From an uncultured Subdoligranulum sp. (GTDB lineage Bacteria; Bacillota; Clostridia; Oscillospirales; Ruminococcaceae): 64,000 nt of DNA. This document shows, piece after piece, positions 16,412 to 25,452 of the stretch. Position numbers and translations under genes: made by a program. Position 1 is the first letter of the stretch, and the number at the start of each line of letters is the position of its first letter. The stretch covers positions 1-64,000 of the forward strand of contig CALZZE010000013.1 of assembly GCA_945830575.1 (NCBI GenBank), in the 5' to 3' direction. The notes beneath the pieces are model-generated. The model ran no database searches and was not told the origin of the DNA. It worked only from the letters and a program-made list of their open reading frames with translations.

Positions 16412-17169
16412 GATAATTTTTCCTTTATCAAGTCATTCATGTTGTAATAGCCCGGCTCGCGGCCCTGCAAATAGAGCGCTGCCTGAATGGCTCCGTCCGC
16501 GAACACGCCCCGGCTGCCCGCGCTGTGGCTCAGACGGACGACCTCCTCGGGGCCGCAGAACAGCACTTCATGCTCGCCCACGATGCCGCCGCCGCGCACT
16601 GCGCTGATGCCCAGCTCGGCATCGCCCCGCTTCTGGCGGTGCTGGGTACGGTCATACACGTATTCATATTTGCCGCCGGCGGCATCGTTGATGGCGTCCG
16701 CCAGCATCAGCGCGGTGCCGCTGGGAGCGTCCAGCTTGTTACGGTGGTGCTGCTCCACAATCTCCACATCAAATTCCGCGCCCAGCAGTGCCGTGGCGCG
16801 GCGGGCCAGCTCAATCAGCGCATTCATACCCAGCGACATGTTGGCGCTGCGGAACACCGGAACACAGGCGGCGGCCTGTTCCAGTGCGGCCTCCTGTGTC
16901 CTGTCAAGACCAGTGGAGCAGATGACGCAGGGACAGCCCTGTGCGGCACACCAGTTGGCGGCAGCCACAGCGCCGGCCGGGGAGGAAAAGTCGATGACAA
17001 CGCCCTTCACAGGCAGTTCGTCAAAGCTGGCGTAAACGGTGATGCCGTTCACCTCACCCGCCTGCTGGTCAATACCCGCCACAACGCGGCAGTCGGTTCG
17101 TGCGGCAATTTTTTCAAGGAGGGTGCGGCCCATGCGGCCGCAGATGCCTTGCAGGATCAAATCCGTCAT
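16402..17169 (-). CDS. dapB: 4-hydroxy-tetrahydrodipicolinate reductase
   Basis: NAD(P)H-dependent reductase in the diaminopimelate/lysine pathway, supplying peptidoglycan and, in sporeformers, the branch to dipicolinate. 255 residues: N-terminal Rossmann motif LQGICGRMGRTLLEK, the loop VIDFSSPAG, and the C-terminal substrate signature EIVEQHHRNKLDAPSGTAL with catalytic His and Lys. GAGAGGAA precedes the ATG by eight bases. Separated from dapA by an internal terminator, so its level may be lower than that of asd-dapA. Confidence 0.96.
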   Translation of the reverse strand: MTDLILQGICGRMGRTLLEKIAARTDCRVVAGIDQQAGEVNGITVYASFDELPVKGVVIDFSSPAGAVAAANWCAAQGCPCVICSTGLDRTQEAALEQAAACVPVFRSANMSLGMNALIELARRATALLGAEFDVEIVEQHHRNKLDAPSGTALMLADAINDAAGGKYEYVYDRTQHRQKRGDAELGISAVRGGGIVGEHEVLFCGPEEVVRLSHSAGSRGVFADGAIQAALYLQGREPGYYNMNDLIKEKLSCE

Positions 17170-17188
17170 GTTTCGGTTCCTCTCATTT

Positions 17189-17220
17189 CAAAAACGGCCC
17201 GCTGCAAAACGCGGCGGGCC
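17189..17220 (-). terminator. Internal terminator/attenuator between dapA and dapB
   Basis: On the minus strand GGCCCGCCGC (17220-17211) pairs with GCAGCGGGCC (17203-17195 region), followed by GTTTTTG. Its position inside the operon suggests partial termination. Confidence 0.75.
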
Positions 17221-17227
17221 TGATGTG

Positions 17228-18118
17228 TCAGTCCAGAATTCCAAAGTCCCGCATGGAGGTTTCCAACCGCTGCCGGACGGTTTCGTTTGGCTCCACAAGC
17301 GGCAGTCGGCAGGGCCCGGCATTCCAGCCAAGGCGGTTCATGGCCCACTTCACGGGAATGGGATTCACGTCAGCAAACAGCGCGTTGCACAGCGGCAGTG
17401 CTTTCAGCTGCAGCGCAAGGCTCTCCTGCGTTTTGCCGTCAAACCACAGCTGGCAGATGTCATGGGCCTGCCGGGGCGCTACGTTGGACAACACGCTGAT
17501 CACGCCCTTGGCTCCCACGGCCAGCATGGGGACGATGATGCCGTCCTCGCCGGAATAGATGATGAGATCATCCCCGCACAAAGCGGCGATCTCGGAGATC
17601 TGGGCAAGATTGCCGCTGGCCTCCTTGACAGCGTTGATGTTGGGATGCCTGCACAGCACCGCCAGCGTGGCGGGCTGAATGTTCACGCCGGTGCGGGAGG
17701 GAACATTGTACAAAATGCAGGGAATATCCACCGCATCCGCGATGGCGGTATAGTGGGCGATCAGACCCGCCTGGCTGGTCTTGTTGTAGTAAGGCGTCAC
17801 CAGCAGAAGGCCGTCCGCACCTGCGGCCTGAGCCTCCCGGGACAGACGGATGGCATAGGCGGTATCATTGGAGCCGGAACCGGCAATGACAGGAACCCGG
17901 TGCGCCGTCTTTTCCACTGCGTAACGGATGCAGTCGGTGTGTTCCTTGTGATCCAGCGCGGGGGACTCACCGGTGGTACCGCAGATGACGATAGCGTCTG
18001 TGCCGTTGGCGATCTGGTCGTCAATGATACGGCCAAGCTCGTCAAAATTGATGCTCCCGTCCGCGTTCATCGGCGTGATGATGGCGATGGCGGCACCGGT
18101 AAAAACAGGACGTTTCAT
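17228..18118 (-). CDS. dapA: 4-hydroxy-tetrahydrodipicolinate synthase
   Basis: Condenses aspartate semialdehyde with pyruvate, the branch point into lysine/DAP. 296 residues as usual. The TIM-barrel enzyme shows ICGTTGESPALDH near 43-55 (the Thr pair of the proton relay), the relay tyrosine in CILYNVPSRTGVN near 135, and the Schiff-base lysine in INAVKEASGN near 163. AAGGAGA precedes the ATG. It follows asd by 12 bases. Confidence 0.97.
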   Translation of the reverse strand: MKRPVFTGAAIAIITPMNADGSINFDELGRIIDDQIANGTDAIVICGTTGESPALDHKEHTDCIRYAVEKTAHRVPVIAGSGSNDTAYAIRLSREAQAAGADGLLLVTPYYNKTSQAGLIAHYTAIADAVDIPCILYNVPSRTGVNIQPATLAVLCRHPNINAVKEASGNLAQISEIAALCGDDLIIYSGEDGIIVPMLAVGAKGVISVLSNVAPRQAHDICQLWFDGKTQESLALQLKALPLCNALFADVNPIPVKWAMNRLGWNAGPCRLPLVEPNETVRQRLETSMRDFGILD

Positions 18119-18130
18119 GAATTGTTCTCC

Positions 18131-19207
18131 TTAGTCAAGATACCCTTTGGCGGCCAGCAGTTCTGCCAGCAGCACCGCGCCGCCGGCGGCGCCGCGCAGC
18201 GTGTTGTGGGACAGGCAGACAAACTTGTAATCATACTGAGTGTCCTCACGCAGGCGGCCGATGCTCACCGCCATGCCGTTTTCCAGCATCCGATCCAGCT
18301 TGGGCTGGGGACGGTCGTTTTCCTCAAAATAGTGCAGGAATTGCTTGGGAGCGCTGGGCAGCGCAAGCTCCTGCGCAGGGCCCCGGAATTCCGCCCATTT
18401 CTGCAGCATTTGCTCCTTGGCGGGCTTGTTGGCGAACCGCACAAACACCGCGCCCATGTGTCCGTCGGACACCGGCACACGCAGGCACTGGGCCGTGAAG
18501 CGGGGAGCCGCGGCAGGTACGATGCGGTCGCCCTGAATGGTGCCCCACAGCTTGAGAGGCTCCTGCTCGCTCTTTTCCTCCTCACCGCCGATATAGGGGA
18601 TCACATTGTCCAGAATTTCCGGGAAGGTATCGAAATTCTTGCCTGCGCCGGAAATGGCCTGATAGGTGCAGACCAGCACATCCTCAATGCCAAACTCCCG
18701 CAGGGGATGCAGGGCGGGCACATAGCTTTGCAGGCTGCAATTGGACTTCACGGCGATAAAACCGCGCTTTGTGCCAAGGCGCTTGCGCTGGGCCGGGATG
18801 ATGTCCACGTGTTCCGCGTTGATCTCGGGCACCACCATGGGCACGTCCGGGGTCATGCGGTGTGCGGAGTTGTTGGACACCACGGGGCACTCCGCTTTCG
18901 CATAGGCCTCCTCCAGCGCCTTGATCTCGTCCTTTTTCATGTTGACTGCACAGAATACAAAATCCACCTGCGCGGCAACCTCCTCCACGTGGGAGGCGTC
19001 CAGCACGACCATCTTTTTGACACTCTCCGGCATGGGGGTACTCATCATCCAGTGACCGCCCACGGCCTCCTCGTAGGTCTTGCCGGCACTGCGGGCGCTG
19101 GCGGCCAGCGCTTCCACATGGAACCAGGGGTGATTTTCCAGCAGCGTCACAAACCGCTGACCGACCATGCCGGTGGCTCCTACCACACCAACTTTGAACT
19201 GTTTCAT
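18131..19207 (-). CDS. asd: Aspartate-semialdehyde dehydrogenase
   Basis: Reduces aspartyl phosphate to aspartate semialdehyde with NADPH. 358 residues: N-terminal GVVGATGMVGQRF nucleotide loop, catalytic cysteine in VKSNCSLQSY, and the histidine in PVSDGHMGAVFVRF. The sequence is of the longer archaeal/fungal-like Asd type (355-360 residues) rather than the 330-residue Bacillus type. First gene of the operon and directly under the lysine riboswitch. Confidence 0.95.
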   Translation of the reverse strand: MKQFKVGVVGATGMVGQRFVTLLENHPWFHVEALAASARSAGKTYEEAVGGHWMMSTPMPESVKKMVVLDASHVEEVAAQVDFVFCAVNMKKDEIKALEEAYAKAECPVVSNNSAHRMTPDVPMVVPEINAEHVDIIPAQRKRLGTKRGFIAVKSNCSLQSYVPALHPLREFGIEDVLVCTYQAISGAGKNFDTFPEILDNVIPYIGGEEEKSEQEPLKLWGTIQGDRIVPAAAPRFTAQCLRVPVSDGHMGAVFVRFANKPAKEQMLQKWAEFRGPAQELALPSAPKQFLHYFEENDRPQPKLDRMLENGMAVSIGRLREDTQYDYKFVCLSHNTLRGAAGGAVLLAELLAAKGYLD

Positions 19208-19280
19208 CCTGAAATACCGTCCTTTCCCATTCCCTCTTACTTAAAATATGCAGATTTGCCGGAAACTATTGCCAAACAAT

Positions 19281-19303
19281 AAAAAAACCGGCTTGAAAAC
19301 CGG
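19281..19303 (-). terminator. Riboswitch-controlled terminator
   Basis: On the minus strand CCGGTT pairs with AGCCGG over a TTCA loop, followed by seven T, directly after the lysine riboswitch aptamer. It is the expected expression platform. Confidence 0.85.
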
Positions 19304-19324
19304 CACGAAATGCAATATAATAAG

Positions 19325-19500
19325 ATATTGCAGTCACAGCGCAACACACGGCCAGCGCCGCGTGACAGTCCCGCACCTGTTCGATACGGGCCCAGAAAAA
19401 GCGTGCCGTGCTTTTTCTTCGGCGGTTGCCCCTTTCAGCCTGTTCGGTTCGCCGTGGCAGGCATGGAAACAAGCGTACTGATGGAAACCGCGCCTCTGTG
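19325..19500 (-). ncRNA. Lysine riboswitch (L box)
   Basis: Read on the minus strand, the leader has the diagnostic L-box segments in order: AGAGGCGCGGTTTCCATCAG near 19497, then GAAAGGGGCAACCGCCGAAG near 19430, and GGACTGTCAC near 19367, with the connecting helices (a hairpin AAAAAGC...GCTTTTT at about 19395-19420). It lies between a consensus promoter and a terminator ahead of asd-dapA-dapB. Lysine binding is expected to favour termination. Exact ends are approximate. Confidence 0.93.
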
Positions 19501-19508
19501 CTGGCTTT

Positions 19509-19537
19509 ATTATAGTATTACGGCAAGCGATTGTCAA
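19509..19537 (-). promoter_or_regulatory. Sigma-A promoter of the lysine operon
   Basis: On the minus strand consensus TTGACA (19532-19537), 17 bp, consensus TATAAT (19509-19514). It reaches to within 20 bases of the divergent queA start. Confidence 0.93.
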
Positions 19538-19555
19538 TGAAAAAGGACGAAAACC

Positions 19556-21737
<2,182 letters not shown>

Positions 21738-21757
21738 CGAAATTCTTGTCCGCCCTC

Positions 21758-21786
21758 TTGCACAATGACTGTAAATTTTGTATAAT
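21758..21786 (+). promoter_or_regulatory. Promoter of yajC
   Basis: TTGCAC (21758-21763), 17 bp, TATAAT (21781-21786). Confidence 0.8.
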
Positions 21787-21821
21787 AAAACAAATATGTT
21801 TTTGTATAAGGAGTATGAACT

Positions 21822-22172
21822 ATGATCCAGTTTTTGGAAACCGCCACTGAAAGCACCGCAGGGAGCCTGATTTCTCTCGTTCTGCCGATGGTTCTTATCA
21901 TCGCCTTGATGTATATCCTGATTTATCTGCCCCAGAAAAAGCAGGACAAAAAGGATGCTGCCATGCGTTCTTCCATTGAAGTGGGAGACAAGGTCACCAC
22001 CATCGGCGGCATTGTGGGCCGTGTGGTCGCCATCACGGATAAGGACGACACCTTCGTGCTGGAAACCGGCAGCGACCGCACCAAGATTCGTTTCCGCCGC
22101 ACCGCCATTTCCTCTGTTGAAAAGCTGGAGATCAACAAGGAGAAGGAAAAAGAAACTCCTGTCAAGAAATAA
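21822..22172 (+). CDS. yajC: Preprotein translocase subunit YajC
   Basis: Small accessory subunit of the SecYEG-SecDF translocase. 116 residues: one transmembrane helix (about 13-35, ending LIYLPQKKQDKKD), then the family core VGDKVTTIGGIVGRVV and TFVLETGSDRTKIRFRRTAISSV, and a Lys/Glu-rich tail. AAGGAG precedes the ATG. The order queA-tgt-yajC-yrzE is the classic Firmicute arrangement. Confidence 0.95.
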   Translation: MIQFLETATESTAGSLISLVLPMVLIIALMYILIYLPQKKQDKKDAAMRSSIEVGDKVTTIGGIVGRVVAITDKDDTFVLETGSDRTKIRFRRTAISSVEKLEINKEKEKETPVKK

Positions 22173-22174
22173 TC

Positions 22175-22227
22175 GCATAAATGCCGCGCCCCCTTGCATA
22201 GTGATGTACTGTGCAAGGGGGCGTTTT
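22175..22227 (+). promoter_or_regulatory. yajC terminator hairpin carrying the ribosome site of the next gene; candidate internal promoter
   Basis: CGCCCCCTTGCA (22187-22198) pairs perfectly over 12 bp with TGCAAGGGGGCG (22212-22223), then TTTTG. The G-rich 3' arm is also the ribosome site of the gene starting at 22230, so read-through RNA would hide it. GCATA (22175-22179), 17 bp, CATAGTG (22197-22203) is a weak sigma-G/E-like pair with its -10 at the edge of the loop. Hairpin seen; promoter speculative. Confidence 0.55.
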
Positions 22228-22229
22228 GT

Positions 22230-22646
22230 ATGAAGCAGATGGGCAAGCGGCCGACAAGGCAGCATCCAACGAACGGCAAACAGAAAATCGCGCTGCTGCT
22301 GGTGGTGAGCTTGGGCGCGGGTATTGGCGCAGCCGCAATGCTGTTGTGCCTGTTTGCGGTACTGCTGTGGAAATTTCCCGTGCCGCTGACCTTTGTACAG
22401 CCTTTGTCTTGCGCCGCGGCCGGAGCGGGCGCTATGGTGTCTGGCTTTGTACTGGCGCAGAGCACGGGGCGGCAGAGGCTGCTCTGCGGTTTCGGCTGCG
22501 GAATGTTTTACGGGGCTTGTCTGTTGGCGGCAAGCGCATTGTGCGGCGGAGAAATCGTATCTGATGCCTCCGGGGCAATGGTACCTGCGGCGCTGGTGCT
22601 GGGCGGACTGTTGGGCGGCGCACTCAGCGCTGTGAGGGGGACGTGA
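22230..22646 (+). CDS. YrzE-like (TIGR04086/DUF3792) membrane protein
   Basis: 138 residues: a basic cytosolic N terminus (KQMGKRPTRQHPTNGKQK), then four hydrophobic helices at about 20-42, 50-70, 76-98 and 107-133 with Gly/Ala-rich GxxxG-like segments. Topology, size and position after yajC match the YrzE family of unknown function. GGGGGC in the preceding terminator stem serves as ribosome site for the ATG at 22230. Its stop overlaps the spoIIM start, linking it to sporulation. Confidence 0.75.
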   Translation: MKQMGKRPTRQHPTNGKQKIALLLVVSLGAGIGAAAMLLCLFAVLLWKFPVPLTFVQPLSCAAAGAGAMVSGFVLAQSTGRQRLLCGFGCGMFYGACLLAASALCGGEIVSDASGAMVPAALVLGGLLGGALSAVRGT

Positions 22647-23287
22647 TGCGGGCCGCATCATCGCCGCTCCGGCGTCCGGCTGCCCCGGGGCCGGCAGCCA
22701 TCACTCGGAATGCCGCCTGCTGTGTGCGGGCTGCACCGGGCTTTGCCGCAGCGTTTTTTCTGGGCTACCTGCCGGGAATCTGGCTGGGCAGAGGGGAAGT
22801 CCTGGAGATTGGCGCTCAACTGGCTGGCTGGTATCTGGACAAGCAGAGCTATCCGGCCTTTGGCCCGGTGCTGGCCAATCTGGCCGCCAACGCCATTTTG
22901 CAGGTGACTTTGATTTTCCTGTGCGGCCTGTCTGCGGCGGGCGTGCCGTTGCTTGCCTTGTTTTTCACTGGGCGGGGCTGTTTTATGGGACTGTGCGCAG
23001 GTTCGGTTTTTGCCCTCGGCGGCGCAAAGTCGTTGGTGGTTTACTGGCTGATGCACTGCCTTCCGGATCTCGGAGTATTGGCGGCAGAGATGTGGATGGC
23101 GCTGTATGCCACAACGCTGTCGGGGGGATTGTTTCAGGAAGTGTTCGGCAGCGGTGCTCCCAGAGGCATGATCTCCGGCGGCATGCGCAGACTTTTTATA
23201 CGATACATTGTTTCTTTTTTACTCGTCCTGCTGTTCTGCGTCCTCGGCGCCGGGCTGGACATCCTGCTGGCCGCCATCCTGCTGTGA
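22646..23287 (+). CDS. spoIIM: SpoIIM-family stage II sporulation protein M
   Basis: Membrane protein needed, with SpoIID and SpoIIP, for septal peptidoglycan remodelling during engulfment. 213 residues with about five helices: AAFFLGYLPGIWLGRGEV near the N terminus, then FTGRGCFMGLCAGSVFALGGAKSLVVYWLMHCLP in the middle and a C-terminal helix ending in ILL. The N terminus is Arg/Pro/Ala-rich and basic. The ATG at 22646 shares one base with the upstream stop; a GTG one codon earlier is possible. Its last 69 bases overlap the end of the recombinase gene on the other strand. Confidence 0.88.
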   Translation: MRAASSPLRRPAAPGPAAITRNAACCVRAAPGFAAAFFLGYLPGIWLGRGEVLEIGAQLAGWYLDKQSYPAFGPVLANLAANAILQVTLIFLCGLSAAGVPLLALFFTGRGCFMGLCAGSVFALGGAKSLVVYWLMHCLPDLGVLAAEMWMALYATTLSGGLFQEVFGSGAPRGMISGGMRRLFIRYIVSFLLVLLFCVLGAGLDILLAAILL

Positions 23288-24295
23288 CGGCGGTGTATAG
23301 CGTGTATCCGCAAGGGGAGACTTGGCCACCGTTTCACGCAGTTGCTTCTGATTGATGTGCGTATAGATTTGCGTTGTGGAGACATTCTCATGCCCGAGAA
23401 TTTCCTTCAATGCCAGCATGTCCGCGTTGCCGTACTGGTACAGTAAGGTGGCCGCAGTGTGACGCAGTTTGTGGGGCGAATACCCGCGTCCGGAAAGTCC
23501 CGCGCTCTGCAAGCAGCGAGCTACAATCTGTTCCACGCGGCGGGCAGACAGCCGTTTACCGGTTCTTTTGGACACGAACACCGCATTTTTATCCACCAGA
23601 TTGGGCAGGGAGGCCCTGACCTTAAAATAGTGGTTCAGTGCGTCCTGACAGGCGTTATTCAGGTAAACCAACCGCTGTTTGTTGCCTTTGCCAGTGATGC
23701 GGATGGTATCGTCCCGGAAATCACCCATGTTCATGGTGATCAGCTCCGCAAGACGCATGCCGCAGTTCAAAAAAAGAACCAGAATACAGAAATCCCGCTC
23801 ATAGAAATCACTTTGTATATTTTTTAACAAATCTCTGGATTCTTCCAGCGTCAGGTATTTGGGCAGCGCCTGTTTGGGACTGCCCAGACTGATGTTTTCA
23901 GTGGGATTGCTCTGCAATTTGCCAACCTGTTTGCAGAGATACCCAAAGAACCCGCGCAAAGCGCTCAGCTTACGGGCGCGGGCTTTGGAACCGTTTTCGG
24001 CGCTCCGGGCATAATCCAGATAATTGAAGATGTCTCGCTTTTGGATGGTGGCAATGTCCGCTGTGGTGATATGGGTCAGATCAATTTTCTCAGGTGGTAT
24101 GGATGGAGCCGCACGATCCCAGGAAATCATCATAAAACGGAAAAAGCCGCGCAAATCCAAATAGTAGCCATTCACAGTCCGCGGAGAACGCAGCTTGACA
24201 AAATCCAGATAATGGAGATAGTCGACTACATCATCGGGAACGTCCAGATACGGCGCATGCCGCTCCGGATGTGCAACATCAATGTAACTGCTCAT
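23219..24295 (-). CDS. Tyrosine recombinase, XerC/XerD-like
   Basis: 358 residues, longer than the usual 295-310. N-terminal SAM-like core-binding domain (about 20-135), catalytic domain from about 145 (YLTLEESRDLL). Catalytic set is complete: Arg181 (CGMRLAEL), Lys in TGKGNKQR near 203, His275 and Arg278 (SPHKLRHT), His302 (LGHENVS) and Tyr311 (TQIYTHI). A Gln/Asp/Glu-rich tail of about 25 residues follows. That tail is encoded opposite the last helix of SpoIIM. ATG 24295 has GGAGC nine bases upstream; a TTG 11 codons earlier is possible. The leader holds a perfect 11+6+11 palindrome with the geometry of a Xer site. Either the chromosome-dimer resolvase or a dedicated recombinase. Confidence 0.9.
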   Translation of the reverse strand: MSSYIDVAHPERHAPYLDVPDDVVDYLHYLDFVKLRSPRTVNGYYLDLRGFFRFMMISWDRAAPSIPPEKIDLTHITTADIATIQKRDIFNYLDYARSAENGSKARARKLSALRGFFGYLCKQVGKLQSNPTENISLGSPKQALPKYLTLEESRDLLKNIQSDFYERDFCILVLFLNCGMRLAELITMNMGDFRDDTIRITGKGNKQRLVYLNNACQDALNHYFKVRASLPNLVDKNAVFVSKRTGKRLSARRVEQIVARCLQSAGLSGRGYSPHKLRHTAATLLYQYGNADMLALKEILGHENVSTTQIYTHINQKQLRETVAKSPLADTRYTPPSQQDGGQQDVQPGAEDAEQQDE

Positions 24296-24378
24296 ACAGT
24301 ATCGCTCCAATCTCTCAAAAAGTCTCAAAGCGTTTTATGGCGAAAAACCGGCCGTTTTGGCATTTTCCACTCCCCTAT

Positions 24379-24406
24379 ATTTCGCTAAACTTCAATTTAG
24401 CGAAAT
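24379..24406. other. Candidate Xer (dif-like) recombination site or recombinase operator
   Basis: ATTTCGCTAAA (24379-24389) and TTTAGCGAAAT (24396-24406) are perfect inverted repeats separated by the 6-base centre CTTCAA. This 11+6+11 layout equals that of dif sites bound by XerC/XerD. It lies 84-111 bases upstream of the recombinase start and just downstream of its promoter. It could also be an operator or an RNA hairpin in the leader. Confidence 0.5.
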
Positions 24407-24420
24407 GTGCCCCTATCGAA

Positions 24421-24450
24421 ATTATAGCACGTACAGCCCTCCCCCGTCAA
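24421..24450 (-). promoter_or_regulatory. Promoter of the recombinase gene
   Basis: On the minus strand TTGACG (24445-24450), 18 bp, TATAAT (24421-24426). Confidence 0.75.
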
Positions 24451-24459
24451 GCGGACACG

Positions 24460-24516
24460 AAAAAATACCAGCTCATTTCTGACGCCTTTATTGTCAGAAA
24501 CAAGCTGGTATTTTTT
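24460..24516. terminator. Terminator of the radA-sseB transcript
   Basis: AAAAAATACCAGCT (24460-24473) pairs with AGCTGGTATTTTTT (24503-24516); an inner TTTCTGAC/GTCAGAAA stem extends the hairpin. A-rich and T-rich flanks allow either direction. Confidence 0.85.
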
Positions 24517-24580
24517 GTTTCAGTTCCTGTATGTAATAAAATGGAGTGGTATGGTTCAATCGCCACACCGGCATAAAAGC

Positions 24581-25441
24581 TTACTCGTCATCCTCATCAT
24601 AAATACGGCCTTCGCCCTTGCGGTAAAACGGTTCACTTCCGCGCATTCCCTGCTGGCCCAAAGCCGTTTCAGAGGTGGTAATATTCATGTTCATCTTTTT
24701 GCCGCTGGAGGCCAGGTATGGCCTTGCGGCCTGCGCACAGGCTGCGAACAGTGCATCGTCTCTGGCGCCGTCCAGCACCAGCAGATAACTTTTGTCTGTT
24801 TCGTTGACGATCATCACCTGCAAGTAGGCTGCGGCGATGGACTCCTTCTCAGCCAAAACCTTGCAGATGGGATCCAGCAGCGCATCAGGCAGTACCGTCG
24901 GTTCTACAATGGTGATGTTATCACCCGGCTGGAGCCTGATTTGGGCGGCCGCCTCGGTACGGCGCTTTTTCTGGGCCGCCAGATCCAAAAACATGGCCTT
25001 TTCAAAGCGCATGGTTTCCGGGGTATCCGGGTTCAGGATCAGGCCGTCGATCTCACTGCCGGTTCCCATCATGGCAGCCAGACGGTCAAAATTCAGCGCC
25101 TGCATCAAAACCAGCGTATTGGCGGCAAATTTCATATTCTGGACGCCTTTCCAGGTTTCCCCATCGGTAAAACCGACCAGATATTTTTTCTTTTCCGGTG
25201 TCGTCAGCAGCGGAAACTGCACCTTGCTGCTTTTCAGAATCGCCGCCAGTTCCTGCGGCGTAGGCTTTTTGTTCACCTTGATGGTGGCTGGAACCAGTAG
25301 CGTGGCTCCCACCAGCGCGGTGGCAACGGCATTCAGGTTCTGCTGCGTTTTGTCGGCCCGGAAAGACTTGACAGCTTCCCGCAGTACCGGGTTGGAAGGC
25401 ATCTGCGGGGCGTTTTTGCTGGGTACAGGTTGATTTGCCAT
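24581..25441 (-). CDS. SseB-family protein with two SseB domains
   Basis: 286 residues. The N-terminal SseB domain spans roughly 15-135 (QQNLNAVATALVGATLLVPA, then FPLLTTPEKKKYLVGFTDGETW and VLMQALNFDRLAAMM), followed by a C-terminal SseB-like domain (DNITIVEPTVLPDALLDPI, AYLQVMIVNETDKSYLLVLD). It ends in an acidic tail (YDEDDE). SseB was named for enhanced serine sensitivity; its biochemical role is not known. Start 25441 is chosen for GAGG upstream; an ATG overlapping the radA stop by four bases lacks a site. Co-transcribed with radA. Confidence 0.85.
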   Translation of the reverse strand: MANQPVPSKNAPQMPSNPVLREAVKSFRADKTQQNLNAVATALVGATLLVPATIKVNKKPTPQELAAILKSSKVQFPLLTTPEKKKYLVGFTDGETWKGVQNMKFAANTLVLMQALNFDRLAAMMGTGSEIDGLILNPDTPETMRFEKAMFLDLAAQKKRRTEAAAQIRLQPGDNITIVEPTVLPDALLDPICKVLAEKESIAAAYLQVMIVNETDKSYLLVLDGARDDALFAACAQAARPYLASSGKKMNMNITTSETALGQQGMRGSEPFYRKGEGRIYDEDDE

Positions 25442-25452
25442 AGGTTCAGACC

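Noticed and set aside
17039..19282. 747-codon plus-strand frame opposite asd-dapA-dapB
   Set aside because: Low-complexity His/Gly/Arg-rich translation; the minus strand encodes three enzymes with all catalytic motifs and crosses the riboswitch leader only by chance.
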